From Flabesymbios commensalis (taxonomy: Eukaryota > Annelida > Polychaeta > Terebellida > Flabelligeridae), in the NCBI GenBank assembly GCA_964017125.1, contig OZ024915.1, forward strand, positions 17,460,773 to 17,524,772: a stretch of DNA of 64,000 nt, given 5' to 3'. This document shows, piece by piece, positions 21,669 to 47,172 of the stretch. A model generated the notes under the pieces. The model saw only the letters and a program-made list of their open reading frames with translations. It was not told the DNA's origin and did not search any database. The stretch's first letter is position 1; each line of letters begins with the position of its first letter. Both the position numbers and the translations under genes were made by a program.

Positions 21669-22147
21669 AAGTCAAAGTGTTGTGCTTATCAATCGAATAA
21701 ATAGCTGATATTTAAACTCCCAAGCGGGGAACAAAGTTATAATTGACTCAGATCATTGATGATTGTTTACAATTGGTTTGACGTTATTTATTAGTTTGTG
21801 TGACATTTTGCTATATTTAACGAACAGAATTATTCTTTTACCAGGCTAGCATAAATTGTTGTGATCTTTTAATTATTTGGTTTGAAGATTCTACAGGCAA
21901 TGTGTGCTTAAATAACAATGTTTCTGTAGAGCGAACATTTATTAGAGCCACCACTGGGTATGTGTATATAATTTATCATGTTTTATTTATTATGAAATAG
22001 TGGGATTTTTTAATTTCACTAGAATTATAACAATGTCTGTATGTATGACAAATAAAAAAAGTCTGGTAACCAACTTTCTTGTCTCTTATTGAAAATAGAA
22101 ATAATTAAAAGAAGATGATCAAATTACGGGGTGGTATAACACGTGGT

Positions 22148-22231
22148 CAGCAAACTAGGGACGTTGACCCTATGCATTTTCCATGTTGGACCAGCGTTGC
22201 AGTCGTTTGCCCAACATGGAGCCAGTGTACT
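22148..22231. mobile_element. MITE family A, half copy
   Basis: CAGCAAACTAGGGACGTTGA with core GGACCAGCGTTGCAGTCG. The right end is lost. Confidence 0.6.
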
Positions 22232-23526
22232 TGAAACTTCCGCTGCGATTTATCATGTACATTAGCAAATATAATAGCGTTTTCTATGGCCGTGATGAGC
22301 CATATTTTGTTTGCACACACTCTAGTGCCGGTGATCGACACCGAAATGAAGCATACTGACCTGGTACATGGATACCGTGATGATGGAGGCGGTTCCTAAT
22401 TTATTTGATTCCACAATTGTTTAAACTATGAATCATTTATATAAAGTAGGTTATTTTCATTTTGAGCCAGTCATTTTGGGTTACTTTTGGGAGACTTGAC
22501 CATAGCTCTCGGAGACCTCGGCTTTGTGCAAAAAAAATCGGTAGGATTTTCTAGTTGAAAGTCCACTTGGGTTTTTTTCATGCCTCACCTAGTGAAGTGA
22601 GGAGAACAGAAACAAACGTTAAATGTCACATAATGTTGAAAATCAGAAATATAAAAAAAAAGCAATTAGGAGACCATATTGAAACCAAGTAGGCCTAGAT
22701 TAATGTAAACTATATATTTTGCATTTTTAGAGTATTTTGTGTCATTAATATATTGCACGTAATACATATGTCATTATGATACTACGGTAAATGTAGTTCC
22801 TTTTTGCAAGTTATGTAAAAACATACTGTTGTGATTCGTATAGGCCTATGTATCAAAATAGCTGGGATTTTTTACATGTGTGCAAAAAAATTGTATTCAT
22901 AAATATGTTTAAATAAATATATATAAAGCTGGCAACGTTTCATTAGTAGGCCTATATCTTGCTATGCAACTACAAGCTCCACTGTTCACGCTGCAGACGT
23001 TTATGCCCATGGATACAATAGATCAAATAGGAACAAAAAATATATATTTCTGAAAGACGTGGGATGTGCACCTCCTATGCATAGGTGTTTTTTCTAGCCG
23101 CAGAAAACCCTGCCTTTATCATGTTTATAAGACTAACACATCTCACGTGTGCACGGAGAAGTAGCACTTAAATTACAACTGATTTATGCCACAATACTGC
23201 GTGCAGTATGTTATGATAACAAGTTTTGCAAAAAAAACATTATGAAAATTGTATAATTCAACCCTGTTGTTTTTTATAAAAATAAACACATATTCTACTT
23301 AACTGTACGTGCTGTTGAATTAGGCTAAAACTGTTTGAGATTCTTGACTATTATAGGGCCTACAGATAACGCAGAACGACTCCACAGTTTTAAGGAGAAA
23401 CGACATTTTTTATTAGTCAGAACCCCTCACAAAACAGAATACGATTACATATTTCTGTTAATAATTAAATAAATAGTCAGGTGAAAATACGATGTGAATA
23501 AACATAGCAGACAAGTATACATTCCT
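22232..23526. other. no recognisable gene
   Basis: AT-rich. Contains three TAGGCCTA octamers (22690, 22841, 22947) but no exon or known repeat. Confidence 0.4.
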
Positions 23527-23738
23527 AAAGCGGCACAATCAGGCCGAAAGGTCCATTTATCAGGTATTCCCGTATTACTTATTTTGGACATACATGCCCA
23601 TGTCCTTATTTCTCGTTTAACTGAAAAATACGCAACACAACATTTTTTTTTACAAAAATCTAGTCTATGGACACGTTGACATATTCTGGACAAGGAGCCG
23701 AAATAAAAATGGTGATTTTGCCTGATTGTGTCGTTTTA
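23527..23738. mobile_element. MITE family S
   Basis: Ends AAAGCGGCACAATCAGG and CCTGATTGTGTCGTTTT are inverted. The body TCTTATTTTGGACATACATG also occurs at 25.2 kb. Confidence 0.8.
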
Positions 23739-24108
23739 AGTAGGCTAAGTATGAATAAAAGAGATGAGCATATTATATAAGTTGGCACAGTAAACATACA
23801 AATGACATCGCTTGAACCTCAATTTTAATTTTTGCATTTAATACTACCACAAAAAAACGCATTCGTAAAAGTAATTCCATATTAATATTAAACACCATTT
23901 AAAAAATAATCTTTTTTTTTTTAAATCAATCTTTTACCTCGTTTTTATAATTTTAATATTATAATAACAAACAAAAAATGGCGTTTAGAATAGGTCTATA
24001 CAATATAATATATAACAATAAATTCATAAAATGTCAAAGTTCCAAATGCAAACAAAGTGAGAAAATAACTCTTTACTAACTGCTATGATAGAAACTGAAA
24101 TTGCCATG

Positions 24109-24853
24109 GGGCAGTTGCAACGTAGTTCGGCAAGTTGTCACTACTGAAATAAACAAAGCTTGATTACGTCTTCCATGTCTTATTTAGTTGGGGCAAGTTG
24201 TCACTACTGAAATAAATAAAGTTTGATTACGTCTTCCATGTCTTATTGATAACAAAAAAACTGACACAGAATGTTTTTTTCTAGACATGGAGTATGTTAT
24301 CACAGTTCCGGGGCAAACATTTGAAAATGTTTTAAACTATTAAAACGCCGGTTCAACAGCATATTATAGAACATTTAATACAAATATTATGCAAAACCTT
24401 CGTTAAAAAATATTTAAAAACGTTTTTATAACATTTTTAAAAATGCATCGTTTTTTTAGCATAGTATATGAATATTTTAAAAATGTTTTTAAAGCTTTTT
24501 TTAGTATTTTTTTTGCCTAACATGTTCAATGAATGTTTTATAATATTCTTTTGACCTGACTTTTTAATATTAAAAAAAAACATTTAGTCTAGCATTTTCT
24601 AAATATCATTAAACTGTTAAAATGTTTTTGTGTTTGATGGGGCGGGGCAAGATGTCATCGCTTGTGACTACTTGCCAAACGCACTCGTTTGCCTGCAACA
24701 GGTATTTATTCCCAGATGTTGAACAATGAGTATTTCCTGTCTGGGATTAACATGACCTCATAATTTGATGACGTCGGCAGTTAAAAGGGAATTCCTTTAA
24801 TGAGACCTGAGTAAAGTGCACTGTGCCAACTAGCCCCTGTGACAACTAGCCCC
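24109..24853. mobile_element. candidate element with GGGGCAAGTTGTCAC termini
   Basis: GGGGC-AGTTG and GGCAAGTTGTCAC lie on the left, and the reverse complement GTGACAACTAGCCCC on the right. The interior is AT-rich with repeated AAAATGTTTT words. Borders are approximate. Confidence 0.5.
24129..24250. repeat. 64-bp direct repeat
   Basis: GGCAAGTTGTCACTACTGAA through TACGTCTTCCATGTCTTAT occurs twice in a row with three differences. Confidence 0.9.
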
Positions 24854-25074
24854 CCTCTCCCTACATTTACACCTTGCAACTGACATACCCATCGGATAAA
24901 TTTGAATGACAAAGTAATATTGAGCAATAACTCCAGGTCCTTGTGTTTTAACGCCTTTATAACGACGTAAGATTACAACATATTTTATCAGCAATGTTAT
25001 AGAAAGAATTAAATTCCACTTGTTTCAAGAATTATTCCCACCAAGTGGCATATAGCTCTTTTACAAAATGTAGT

Positions 25075-25302
25075 TAAAGCGACACAATTAGGCCGAAAAA
25101 TCATCAAAAATCATAATTATATTTTAGCCCCTTATTATATCCATAGGCCTAATATGTGAACATATGTCCATAGACTAGAATTTTGGTTGCTGTGGTTCAT
25201 CAGTTATTCCTGTATTTCTTATTTTGGACATGCATGTCTGGAATTAAATATCGTCCTTATTTCTCTTTTAACTGCTAAATGTGCAACACAAAATTTAAGA
25301 GA
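25075..25302. mobile_element. MITE family S, truncated by a SINE
   Basis: Left end AAAGCGACACAATTAGG. The body TCTTATTTTGGACATGCATG and AACTGCTAAATGTGCAACAC matches the 23.5 kb copy; the right end is replaced by the SINE at 25306. Confidence 0.75.
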
Positions 25303-25305
25303 ACG

Positions 25306-25557
25306 GGACGTGGCGCAATGGGTAGAGCGCCTGACTGCCTCGCCAGTCATGCATGCACCCTGTCGTGTTTCAACCCCAATGATCTTGTGTTTTCAGATAA
25401 ATATCCTTGTTTCTCCATTCTCAGGGCAACTAGACGATCACGTTAATGGCGGCCTCGTCGAGTTAAGGTTGAGACGAGACCAGTGTACGTATCGACGTTA
25501 ATTTCGCGCAGGGCCACGGGTCACCCATTGGGTGAGCCATTCAGCTTAAAACAATAT
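25306..25557 (+). mobile_element. tRNA-derived SINE
   Basis: GACGTGGCGCAATGGGTAGA has a near-consensus A box (TGGCNNAATGG). The B box region (GTGTTTCAACCCC) is decayed. It abuts the truncated end of an S-family MITE at 25302. Confidence 0.65.
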
Positions 25558-25792
25558 GAATATAAATTGCTGCTTTTCGTAGTGCCCATTAACATAGCAC
25601 ATAACAGGTTAACAAATAATAAATAGGCCTAGATAAACAATTCTGGCAGGCTTGGTATTGAGGAAATATATCTTTGTTAAGGCATAGCATTAGATTTATC
25701 TTATCATAAACTTAAATTGAAAAAGTCAGGTCAGGTGGGATGATAGTTGTAACCATGAGGACATGATATTGTTTGTGCATATGTGGTATGTG

Positions 25793-25863
25793 CCCAGCAA
25801 ACATGAGACGTTAACCCAACGTTGGTTTACTGTTGGCCCACCGTCGTAGTCATCTTTGCTGGG
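25793..25863. mobile_element. MITE family A, internally deleted
   Basis: CCCAGCAAACATGAGACGTT, core GGCCCACCGTCGTAG, then straight to TTGCTGGG. Most of the right arm is gone. Confidence 0.8.
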
Positions 25864-25929
25864 TGGTGTTGATAAGTGTATACAAGTTAAAAGTATCTGC
25901 GATGAAAAAAGCTGTGACATCTTTAAATG

Positions 25930-27311
25930 TCATAATTTGCCTTGGGAGTGTGTGAATAGATGTTGGTAACTGATTTCAGAATCGAGTGCCTGTGGTGGTG
26001 AGTGAATATGGGGAGGTGGATACCCTTGTACGGTACCATACTGATGCGAAACAGGGACCAACCAGTGAGACATGTATTGTGGAGTGTCGGAACGCATCAT
26101 TTTGAATACCAGAACGGCTGTCAAAAACATAATTCTATGTTCTATACTCGACCATTTCAAGCTCGAAAGCATGTCTGCGATATGTGTCCTGGGGTGACTT
26201 TACAAGTTGATGCGCATGCCACGGTTTTGAATTTTCTGCAGTTTACCTATGTTAGTGTCACTGGCTGTTCCCTATATAGTACAACAGTAGTCAAGGTGCG
26301 GAAGTAGGCCTATCATAGTATTTAACATTAAAGCCCGGGTAGAAAAGGTGTTGCTTTTTTCAAGATTCCAAGTGCTCTATTAGCTTTATTAATATATTAT
26401 TGGTTTGTATGTTAACAATTGTTTTTTTGTCAATGGTGATGCCCAGATCTTGGTTGGCTTTAACGTGTTTAATTTACTTGTCATTTAGGGATAGATCCAG
26501 ATGGTCGTGGAACATGCATCGCCTAAGTTGTGCTGATGCGACAAGCATGCCTGATGTCTCACCAATGTGCAGGCTTAATCTATTTGTACACAGCCATTCA
26601 TTCACATTATTAAGATCATCCTACATAAGATTATAGTCACATCGGCCTTATCTCTTGGAAAGACACAAATCACAGTATCATCTGCAATCATGTTTGTTTA
26701 GCAGTGTTGTAAGCAGATAGGTATATCATTTGTGTAGATGGTAAAGAGCAGGAGTCCTAGGATGGATCCCTGTGAAACACCCGTTGTGATTGTGAGAAGG
26801 TCTGACACAGATCCGGTAATGCAGGCCTTCTGGGTCCGCTTTTCAAGATAAGAGTGAAATCAATTTAAACTAATTCCAAAAAGTCTTTAGGCCTAATGTT
26901 TCAATTTGTCTCAGGCCCGTAGCCATGGTGAGGCAGACGAGGCAGCCGCCTCGTCTTTGTTTTCACATTTTTTTCTTTTTCATCACGGAAAATTCTCATC
27001 AGAAATTTAGGGTTTACATAAATTTTCGCTCAGCCACCGGCTTCGCCTCGTCTGATTTCCGACCCTGGCTACGGGCCTGTGTCTAGAATAATTTTGTGGT
27101 TCACTGTATCGAAAGCTTTCTGGAGTTTTAAAGCGAGCATGCCGATAATTTTACCATTCTGAATATTGGTGTATAAATTCTCTATTAATTTGTGTAGACT
27201 TGTTAGAGTTGAATGCGGGGTGCTGGGATGATTGCTAGTATAGGCCCTTTTCGCCCCAATTCTGAGAGGGTCATTAGGGATCGGTTCTATTTGTTGAATG
27301 CTGTACTGCAT
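25930..27311 (-). mobile_element. decayed LINE RT fragment
   Basis: Minus-strand pieces include LQKAFDTVNHKIIL (27069-27311), TGVSQGSILGLLLFTIYTND (near 26750-26800), a degraded ADDTVICVF and, at 25930-26172, LKWSSIEHRIMFLTAVLVFK. Several frames and stops show age. A palindromic insert at about 26908-27082 interrupts it. Confidence 0.8.
26908..27082. mobile_element. foldback element inserted in a LINE
   Basis: The ends CAGGCCCGTAGCCATGG and CCCTGGCTACGGGCCTG are inverted repeats, and inner segments (GACGAGGCAGCC, CGGCTTCGCCTCGTC) are also complementary. It separates two parts of one reverse transcriptase domain. Confidence 0.75.
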
Positions 27312-27395
27312 TATACAGAAGCACTAGTCTACAGCAATCATCCAAGGGTAACTGCAGCCTTCTCGTATCTGGCCATAGCCAGTGGCGTACCTTGA

Positions 27396-27861
27396 TTCCT
27401 CCACTCAATAGCAAAACCAATGCAGCACCTGCATCAGTGCAGGCGCTGATGTAGGCCGTGGTAGCCTTAAATAACCGGCAATGGAGTGTTTGACATTAGG
27501 TCTCTCCCGGGGGATGAATGGAGTTACCCTTCCTATTGTTACTCTGGGGACTACCACTCCCGAGGATAGCGTGCTGTGCGAAATGCCACGAAGTTTCAGC
27601 ATTAAATTGCACAGCGAAACCCAAGCCTCCGGCCGTCTGGGCATCTCTGGGGGTAGATCCCCTAGACATGCCCAGAACCCCTTATCGGGCGAGCGAAGGA
27701 AAAGACTCTCAATAGCTAACCATGCCCTATCACCCAAACCCTCACATCATCATCTGTACATAATTCATCTCATCAATTGACTACAACGTTTTTATTGAAT
27801 TATTATGTCACTTAAAAGACCATTTGTGCTGAAAAGTGACGTGAAGCAATGATTTAGTACT
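27396..27861 (+). mobile_element. SINE-like element (family U), longer copy
   Basis: Its 3' 270 bases match the insert at 34899-35128. It extends about 200 bases further 5', so the other copy is 5'-truncated, as expected of target-primed reverse transcription. It ends near GATTTAGTACTACT. Open frames here have no protein resemblance. Confidence 0.7.
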
Positions 27862-28224
27862 ACTTGGGTTGAATGTTTTTTGTCGAACCCGGATTGCTCA
27901 GTGGATAATTAGTCCTGTGTCGTTAAGATGTGAGTAAAATTCAATAAAAGATAGCCAAATTTAATGTCATCCTTAAAAAAAATATTCAAGAATACCCATC
28001 CAGTCAGCTTTTCTAATATTTTTTTTCGAAATGTTGCTCGCAGCCTACAATAGCCTACAATAGTCCTAAGAACAATAAAAATAATAATAAAACATTAATA
28101 GGCCTAAAGCCCCTAAACCCGTCCTAGTGACATTCATGAGCGCTTGACAGTTTGCTAAGTTATACTGCATAGGTTAAAGTTAGCTAAAGCGATTATATAA
28201 AAAAAATAGTTAGGCCTAATTATC

Positions 28225-28511
28225 ATTTAAAAATAATGAAACATATATGAGCATATATTGTATACCACATTGGCTCTTGTACACTAAGACATAATTATAG
28301 ACAGTCTATAAGCCTATTGTCTCTGACGATATCCCTGCATGGCTAAGAAACCCTCTGTGTTTAAAGTTTTGTTTTGAAAGATGTTTGAAATGTTTGTTGG
28401 TGATGTGATCTGGCAGTTCATTCCACAATAATGGAGCCGCAACAGAGAGACCACGGTTTCCATAAGTCTAGGCCAAACTACAGACAGTATAAGGTCCTTG
28501 ATAGCGATCGC
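28225..28511 (-). mobile_element. older L2-like LINE, C-terminal fragment
   Basis: Reverse translation gives YGNRGLSVAAPLLWNELPDH followed by a decaying tail, the standard C-terminal signature of L2/CR1-type LINEs. It is the downstream part of the fragment that resumes at 30923, split by the younger LINE. Confidence 0.75.
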
Positions 28512-28512
28512 A

Positions 28513-30922
28513 GTAGGCCTTAGATTAGATTAGATTAGATTTATTCAGTAACCATTGACATAGGACAAAAACATGATCAATAGTGCAAATACATAAAAAT
28601 CATGGGTCGCCAATCATGGTCACCAGGGAATAAAACACCGAAAAGTTTCCTGGTGAGAATACTTATTTCCACGGCGGTCCCTTGATAGTGATCCATGATG
28701 GCGATGGCAAGAAATAATTTAGTCAATATAAATATATATAAATAATTGGTCTAACTGACCACACCAGAAATTGAAATATCACAGTAATTTGATAACAAGT
28801 CTACTCTTGCGGAGAGAAAACCACGCCGGAGAACAGAGAAAGGCTTACAACATGCAAACACAATTGGAAGCCCATCCCACGTCCCCCTGCAGTAGGCCTA
28901 CACCTCCGCTAGAGTAGAATAAATACCTATATAAATATAGAAAATATGTTATAATATAATAACGGTTACTATGCTAATTTTAGACTTAAACTAGTCTAAA
29001 ATCATTTAAAATACTGAATATAAATAAAGTGAAAAGCTAGTAGTAAATATATACTCCATCTTCATGTCTTTGTAACTCTGTCCACATGTGTTTTCTGACA
29101 GCATGTTTAAAAGTTAAAAAGTTTTCTTGCATTCTGAGATGTACAGGTAGACGATTCCACATTTTACTGGCTGAGTAACGAAAAGACTTGGCACCCGCAG
29201 ACTTTACATGTGGTAGGACCAGGGATTGCACACTTGTTCTAGTGTATCTGTCATGTTCTTGACTGACCATGAAAAATGAATCTCGTAAATATTTTGGGGC
29301 TGTTCCATGAATTATTCTAAACATGTTGTTAAGTTTAATTTGTTTAACGCGTTCCGAAACAGGTATCCAATTGATAATTTTGAATTCATTGAAACCAATA
29401 TGCGTCCTTGGGGAGCAGTTCAGGACAAATCTGATAGTTTTATTTTGAAGAATTTGAAGTTTTTGTTGGTAAATTTTCTGAAGACCACTAAACCATGCGG
29501 AGCATGCATAATCAAAATGACATTGAATTAGAGCTGATGCCAAAAGTTTCCTTGAATTTGTGTTTAAAAATTTTGCATGTCTCCATAAGAATTTGAGTCG
29601 TGAGTTGCCTTTCTTAAGAATATTTTCCGCAATATAATTACCATCTAAAGACTGGTCCAGATCTACTCCCAAATATCTCACACTCTTTGTAGAGGCTACC
29701 ATGGTCTCACCACATGTAACATTCATTTCTGAAGAAATACCAAGTCTTTTCTTTGTACCAAAAAGTATTGATTCTGTCTTCCTCAAATGGATGGATAGTC
29801 TATTATCGACCAACCATCCATTCAGAGAAGAAAGTTCATTGCCAAGTTGTTGCTCAATTTTGTTGACATCCTTGCCAGAAACTAAAAGGGCTGAGTCGTC
29901 AGCATAAAGAATAAGTTGACATGAGACAGCAGCCTCCATGTCATTAATATATAATAAAAATAGCAATGGCCCCAGAATGGATCCCTGCGGTACTCCGCAA
30001 GGAACCACTCTGGGGTCAGAAAAAATACCATTAATTTCAGTTTTTTGATTCCTGCCTTTCAAGTATGATTCAAACCATTTAATGGCCAGAGGATCAAAAC
30101 CCAGAGCCTTCAATTTTTGAAGCAAGATATCATGATCGACTGTATCAAATGCTTTTTGCAAGTCGATCATGACCATGCCAGTATAAAAACCTCTGTCCAT
30201 TTGAAAGCGAATCTGATCTGTCAGGTGTGTCAGACAAGTGTCAGTTGAAAAAGAGCTCCTGAAACCAGATTGAAAAGAATAAAATAAATTTTCTGATTTC
30301 ATATATGATTCAATTTGATTGTATGTAACCCTTTCTAAAATTTTAGAGACAATGGTAAGAATGGACACTGGACGATAGTTCCCAGGGTCAGTTTTAGATT
30401 TCTTTTTGTAAAGGGGTATAACCCTCGCCGTTTTCATTTCATCCGGAACACAGCCTAAACGTAAAGATAAATTTATAATGTGTGAAAGAGGTGAAGAAAT
30501 TACTCTCTCACCATCTTTTAGAAACCTTGCTGACAAACCATCAAGACCGGTCGCTTTGCGAATGGACAGATTCCCTATAAGTTTTGAAATTACATCTTCA
30601 CTTACCGGTGAAAAAATGAAAGCATTAGACTTTACACCTTTATTCTGGTAATAATTGTCAATAAAAGAGCCTCCAAAACCACCTGAAATATCAGGCAGTT
30701 TAGAAACCAGGTTTTCGGCAATAGTGGTGAAAAAATTGTTAAAAGTATTCGCCACTGTTTTTTTATCAAAAGAAATTTCGTTTTCTATTTCTAAGCCAAT
30801 GTTCGATGATCCTTTTGTTGTTTTAGAAATACCTAAATTTTTAAAGGCCTTCCAAAGATCAGTGGAAGAATTTTTGCATTCCTCAATTTTATCATTAAAA
30901 TACGTGCGCTTCGCTGATCTAT
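28513..30922 (-). mobile_element. 5'-truncated LINE with long intact RT frame
   Basis: The open frame 29037-30755 (572 residues), which stays open upstream to about 30922, encodes a non-LTR reverse transcriptase. It has KATGLDGLSARFLK, the QKAFDTVDH motif (residues 200-208), GVPQGSILGPLLF (254-266) and the YADD active site (284-287). A typical C-terminal region follows (ACSAWFSGLQKIYQQKLQIL, then SASKMWNRLPVHLR). The endonuclease region is absent, so the copy is 5'-truncated. The 3' end is marked by a TCTAA microsatellite tail (about 28513-28534 as seen on the plus strand). The clade looks jockey/CR1-like; the exact clade is uncertain. With no stop inside 570 codons, it is young. Confidence 0.93.
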
Positions 30923-31745
30923 CCGTGATGGAGTAGGTCTATGTATAGGTATATCTGCAAGATAATGCGGAGCAGTGCCATGCATAGCACTAAAGTCAAC
31001 ACATTTATTTTGAAAATTATTCTTTCTTTCTATCGGCAGCCAGTGCAGATTTTGCAGCACTGGTGTGATAGAGTCAAACTAGTAAGTGTGTGTAATCAGT
31101 CTAGCGGCTGAATTCTGGGTCTTTTGAAGATGACGGATGGTTAATATTAGCAAACCATAGAGATGGAATTTTCATTGTCGAGCCTAGATCGATATGTAAT
31201 GAAAGCATGTAACTTTAGCTGCTTGGCTGCATCCTCTGTGGTGTATTTTCGCATACCACCGAGTAGCTGAGACATTTCAGATGCTGGAAACATGAACGCC
31301 TGACATTAATGATGTTGTCTTCAAAGTTCATGTGTTGATCAAACACTATATAGCCTATAGGCCTACCCAAATTTTTCGCACTCATGTATGATGGAACGTT
31401 GTCATTTCCGATGTTAATGTGTGTGGTAGTGATAGTTTTACAAAAATATGGTGAGGCATTAAGCAGAAATTGAGTTTTCCCATCGTTTAGTTGCAATTTG
31501 TTTGTCAATATTTATATTTTAATATCAGCAATGCAAGATTGCACACGTTTTATGGCAATTTTTTCACTGATGTTATCTGATGTCCTACAGGTAATGTAAA
31601 TCTGTGTATCATCTGCATATAGATGAATCTCAAGGGTGTATTTACGGGCAATATCAGCAATAGACAGTGTGTAAATTGTAAATAATATTGGACCAAGTAG
31701 GCCTAGCTACTGATTCTTGTGGGTCACCATACAATAGGGCCTACG
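30923..31745 (-). mobile_element. older L2-like LINE, RT fragment
   Basis: On the minus strand the pieces read, in order, LEIHLYADDTQIYITCRTSD, then LTNKLQLNDGKTQFLLNAS, then MSAKNLG, then LQNLHWLPIERKN and AMHGTAPHYLADI. That is the palm-to-thumb order of an L2-like reverse transcriptase, in several frames. It is interrupted at about 30922 by the younger LINE. Confidence 0.8.
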
Positions 31746-31829
31746 GTACATCAACAGAAGATGGCAATATTTTACTAATAAATTAACTGATTGGGCCTAA
31801 TACACAGTGAGCAGCTCGTATACTGGCTG

Positions 31830-31910
31830 CCCAGCAAACACGAGACGTTGTCCTGATGTTAGACCAACACTGGGCCACCGAGAGCCATTGTCTACAACTG
31901 GCCAAGCGTT
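31830..31910. mobile_element. MITE family A, half copy
   Basis: CCCAGCAAACACGAGACGTT then GATGTTAGACCAACACTGGG. It lies about 400 bases before the PSMD14 ATG. Confidence 0.65.
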
Positions 31911-32321
31911 CTTCCAGCTTTGGTTTGGTGAGTGGTGAGTGCCCCAACGAGGACTACTGATCTGATTGCCGTTCAAATACGTCTTTGTTTCCGAGTCCAT
32001 TGAACGTCAGTGCATTTCCTTTTGTATTATTTTCAGATTTTTATTTTATTCCGGCAAGTTGTTTTAGAATATTCTAAGTAAATATAGTCAATATAGATAT
32101 AATAGTTGTAGGAAGGTTTTGATTTCAGACGCAAGCTATCTTTTTCTCGCCAGTTTATTTTATAACTATTTTGCTGTGTCACTTGACTTTTCGGCAATTT
32201 CATTTATTATCGCTCATGAGTGACATGTACATTTCAACTGTGTCTATCTGTGTAACGACCGTTCTTGTTTATTTATAATCAATACATGCCAATATTTGTT
32301 GCAGGTATTCTTTAACGAATT

Positions 32322-44977
<12,656 letters not shown>

Positions 44978-45024
44978 GTAAGAATGCATTTACACTCTTC
45001 CCGTCTATACACGATAGCTTATAT

Positions 45025-45244
45025 TTAACCCTTTCAGCGTTGGGGAAGTCTTTAGATGTCAGAATCTGAGGTCCCCGCACTAGAAGAATTTAATTATTTA
45101 TAATGATCGTAGACCATAACATACCTAGGCCAGGTATTCAAATGAAATTAAAAGAGCTAACTAAAGCATTTGCGATGATTACAAATTGAAAAAAATCTTT
45201 TGTTCTCCATGGTTTACACAAAAAATCAGCTTTGTAAGGTTTAA
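45025..45244. mobile_element. piggyBac-like MITE family C
   Basis: TTAACCCTTTCAGCGTTGGG to CAGCTTTGTAAGGTTTAA. Half of the central hairpin is lost. Confidence 0.75.
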
Positions 45245-45829
45245 GAATCCTTCTCCAGCTTCCTTATTGTCATAGAGGGGGGGGGGGGGTTATACATATA
45301 GACATAGTAGAGCTATAGTTTTATCTTTAAAGCTCATTAAATGATACAACAGGTACAACACCTGTGCCGGTAATTGCACATTTTTGGATCTTCATTTGAA
45401 GTGTTGTATGTTTGGTTACAAGTGTATACACACATTAGACAGCTCATATAATATAATGATGTCTCAGTAAACAAGTGTTCAAACTAGGTCCCCACCCTGA
45501 AAGTGTTACTTGAGTAGCTGGTGTACAATATTTGTAGTTCTGCATCGTCTTATTAAATGTAGTTGGATTTGGCCAGATAAACCTGGTGTTGGAAGTGGAG
45601 GGTTAAAATAGTAGGTGTAGTAGATTGCATGATCTGTGTACACGTGTGTATGTAGCTGCACAGACATGGCTCTCTAGGCAGGGCCTCTGTGTTGGCGCAG
45701 TGCTGTGTAAATTCTCATTTAAACCTACATAAGCTATGTGACTTAATTAATAAGGTACTTCATTCAGTCCATCATTACCAGAACGTGTTTCCCTGACATC
45801 TTTTAACTGGTTAATTCTCAATATATTTT
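45245..45829. other. no recognisable feature
   Basis: Contains a G-run (45283) but neither the expected last PSMD14 exon nor a repeat match. Confidence 0.4.
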
Positions 45830-46705
45830 GTGGACAAAATTAGTTTCATGAGTGTACAATTTTCTGAAGGCATTCTAGACTTCCCTTTCGGCCATGCGCC
45901 TGGAATTAAATCAACATTAACTAAATTTTGTCACCCTACACATAATAAGAACAATAATTTTGGACTCGCCTAATACCACATGCGATCTTGATCATGTTGA
46001 TCCTCTACCAAACAGTTTGTTGAAATCCTGCCTTGAGAATCTCATCCTGGATGTCTCTACAATCAGGGAGTTTTCCTGAAAATCTCATGCAAACATGAGA
46101 CCTCTTGTGCTAAAAAGGCCAAATATTTCCAAAGATGATTTAAAAGACTACAGACCAGGTTCAAACACCAAAACCTCAGTTTTCTATCAATAACTCTTAA
46201 AATGTAGTTTCATGGCAGATATCACAAGCATATATATATCAAATCTAACAGTCTGACTAACCCGCTACAGTCTGCCTATAAACCATTTCGCTCAACCGAA
46301 TCTTCACTTCTTCGGATGCAAAATGATATGATATAAATATGGACATTATAAGAAGTACATGTAACCACACTGATTCTCTAAAAGATCTTTTGGTGGATTT
46401 TGATACCATTGATAGTTTAATACCATAGATGCACGTCTAAATCGCCTAGATCATCTTGGTATGGAATATCTGGATCTGCCCTAATATGGTTTTCATCTTA
46501 CGTAACTGACCTCAGCCAAAGCTGTAATATTTATTCAAAATGTTTCTTCTAACCCAGTTCTTATCTCACACGGCGTCCGGCAGGGTTCAGTCCTTGAGCC
46601 TGTGCGTTTCACACTGTACACCGTGCACCTCTTGGTCAAATCATAGCAAATCATGACGTCAGTCATCATCTCTACCATGTCTACCCTGATGACACACAGA
46701 TTTAT
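45830..46705 (+). mobile_element. heavily decayed L2-like LINE fragment
   Basis: Plus-strand traces include TTCDLDHVDPLPNSLLKSCL, SGSFPENL, LQSAYKPFRSTESSLLRMQN and YPDDTQIY. That is RT order with many stops, and the usual YADD is degraded to YPDD. A palindromic MITE begins at 46711. Confidence 0.75.
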
Positions 46706-46710
46706 ATACT

Positions 46711-46800
46711 GTGGATCTGGTAATATTCGCGAGGTTTTAATTTTTCGCCATGTGGATCTAGCGAAAATTATTATTATATCGTTGCCTATCATCGAAAAAG
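46711..46800. mobile_element. family I palindromic element, fragment
   Basis: GGATCTGGTAATATTCGCGA shares its phrase with the fuller copy at 52.5 kb. Confidence 0.6.
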
Positions 46801-46944
46801 ACCAATACTACAGGGAGATTTACCTACAGCCTCTTTGAAGACACAACAACAATATATATCTTAGCCGATAGTGCGTGAGCTTTAATAAAAATAACACTAC
46901 AATATAGTAGCATACATCATCAATGTGTATATTTATTGATCCTA

Positions 46945-47172
46945 TAAGTTAGTGATTGCTAATTTAGCCTACTACATGTCTATCTAATTTTTGTGTTTGT
47001 ATAACAAAATTACCATTGCCACCGTTAGTGATGGCTAATTTAGCGTACTACATGTCTATCTAATTATTGTGTTTGTATAACAAATTAATTACCATTGCCA
47101 CTGTTAGTGATGGCTAATTTAGCGTACTACATGTCTATCTAATTAATGTGTTTGTAACAAAATTACCACCGC
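46945..47172. repeat. 78-bp tandem repeat, 3 copies
   Basis: Each unit has GTTAGTGATGGCTAATTTAG, then TACTACATGTCTATCTAAT and GTGTTTGTATAACAAA. The copies differ by short indels. Confidence 0.9.

Noticed and set aside
25306-25380. Candidate tRNA gene
   Set aside because: The A box is good, but the B box is broken and the arms do not fold into a cloverleaf; called a SINE.
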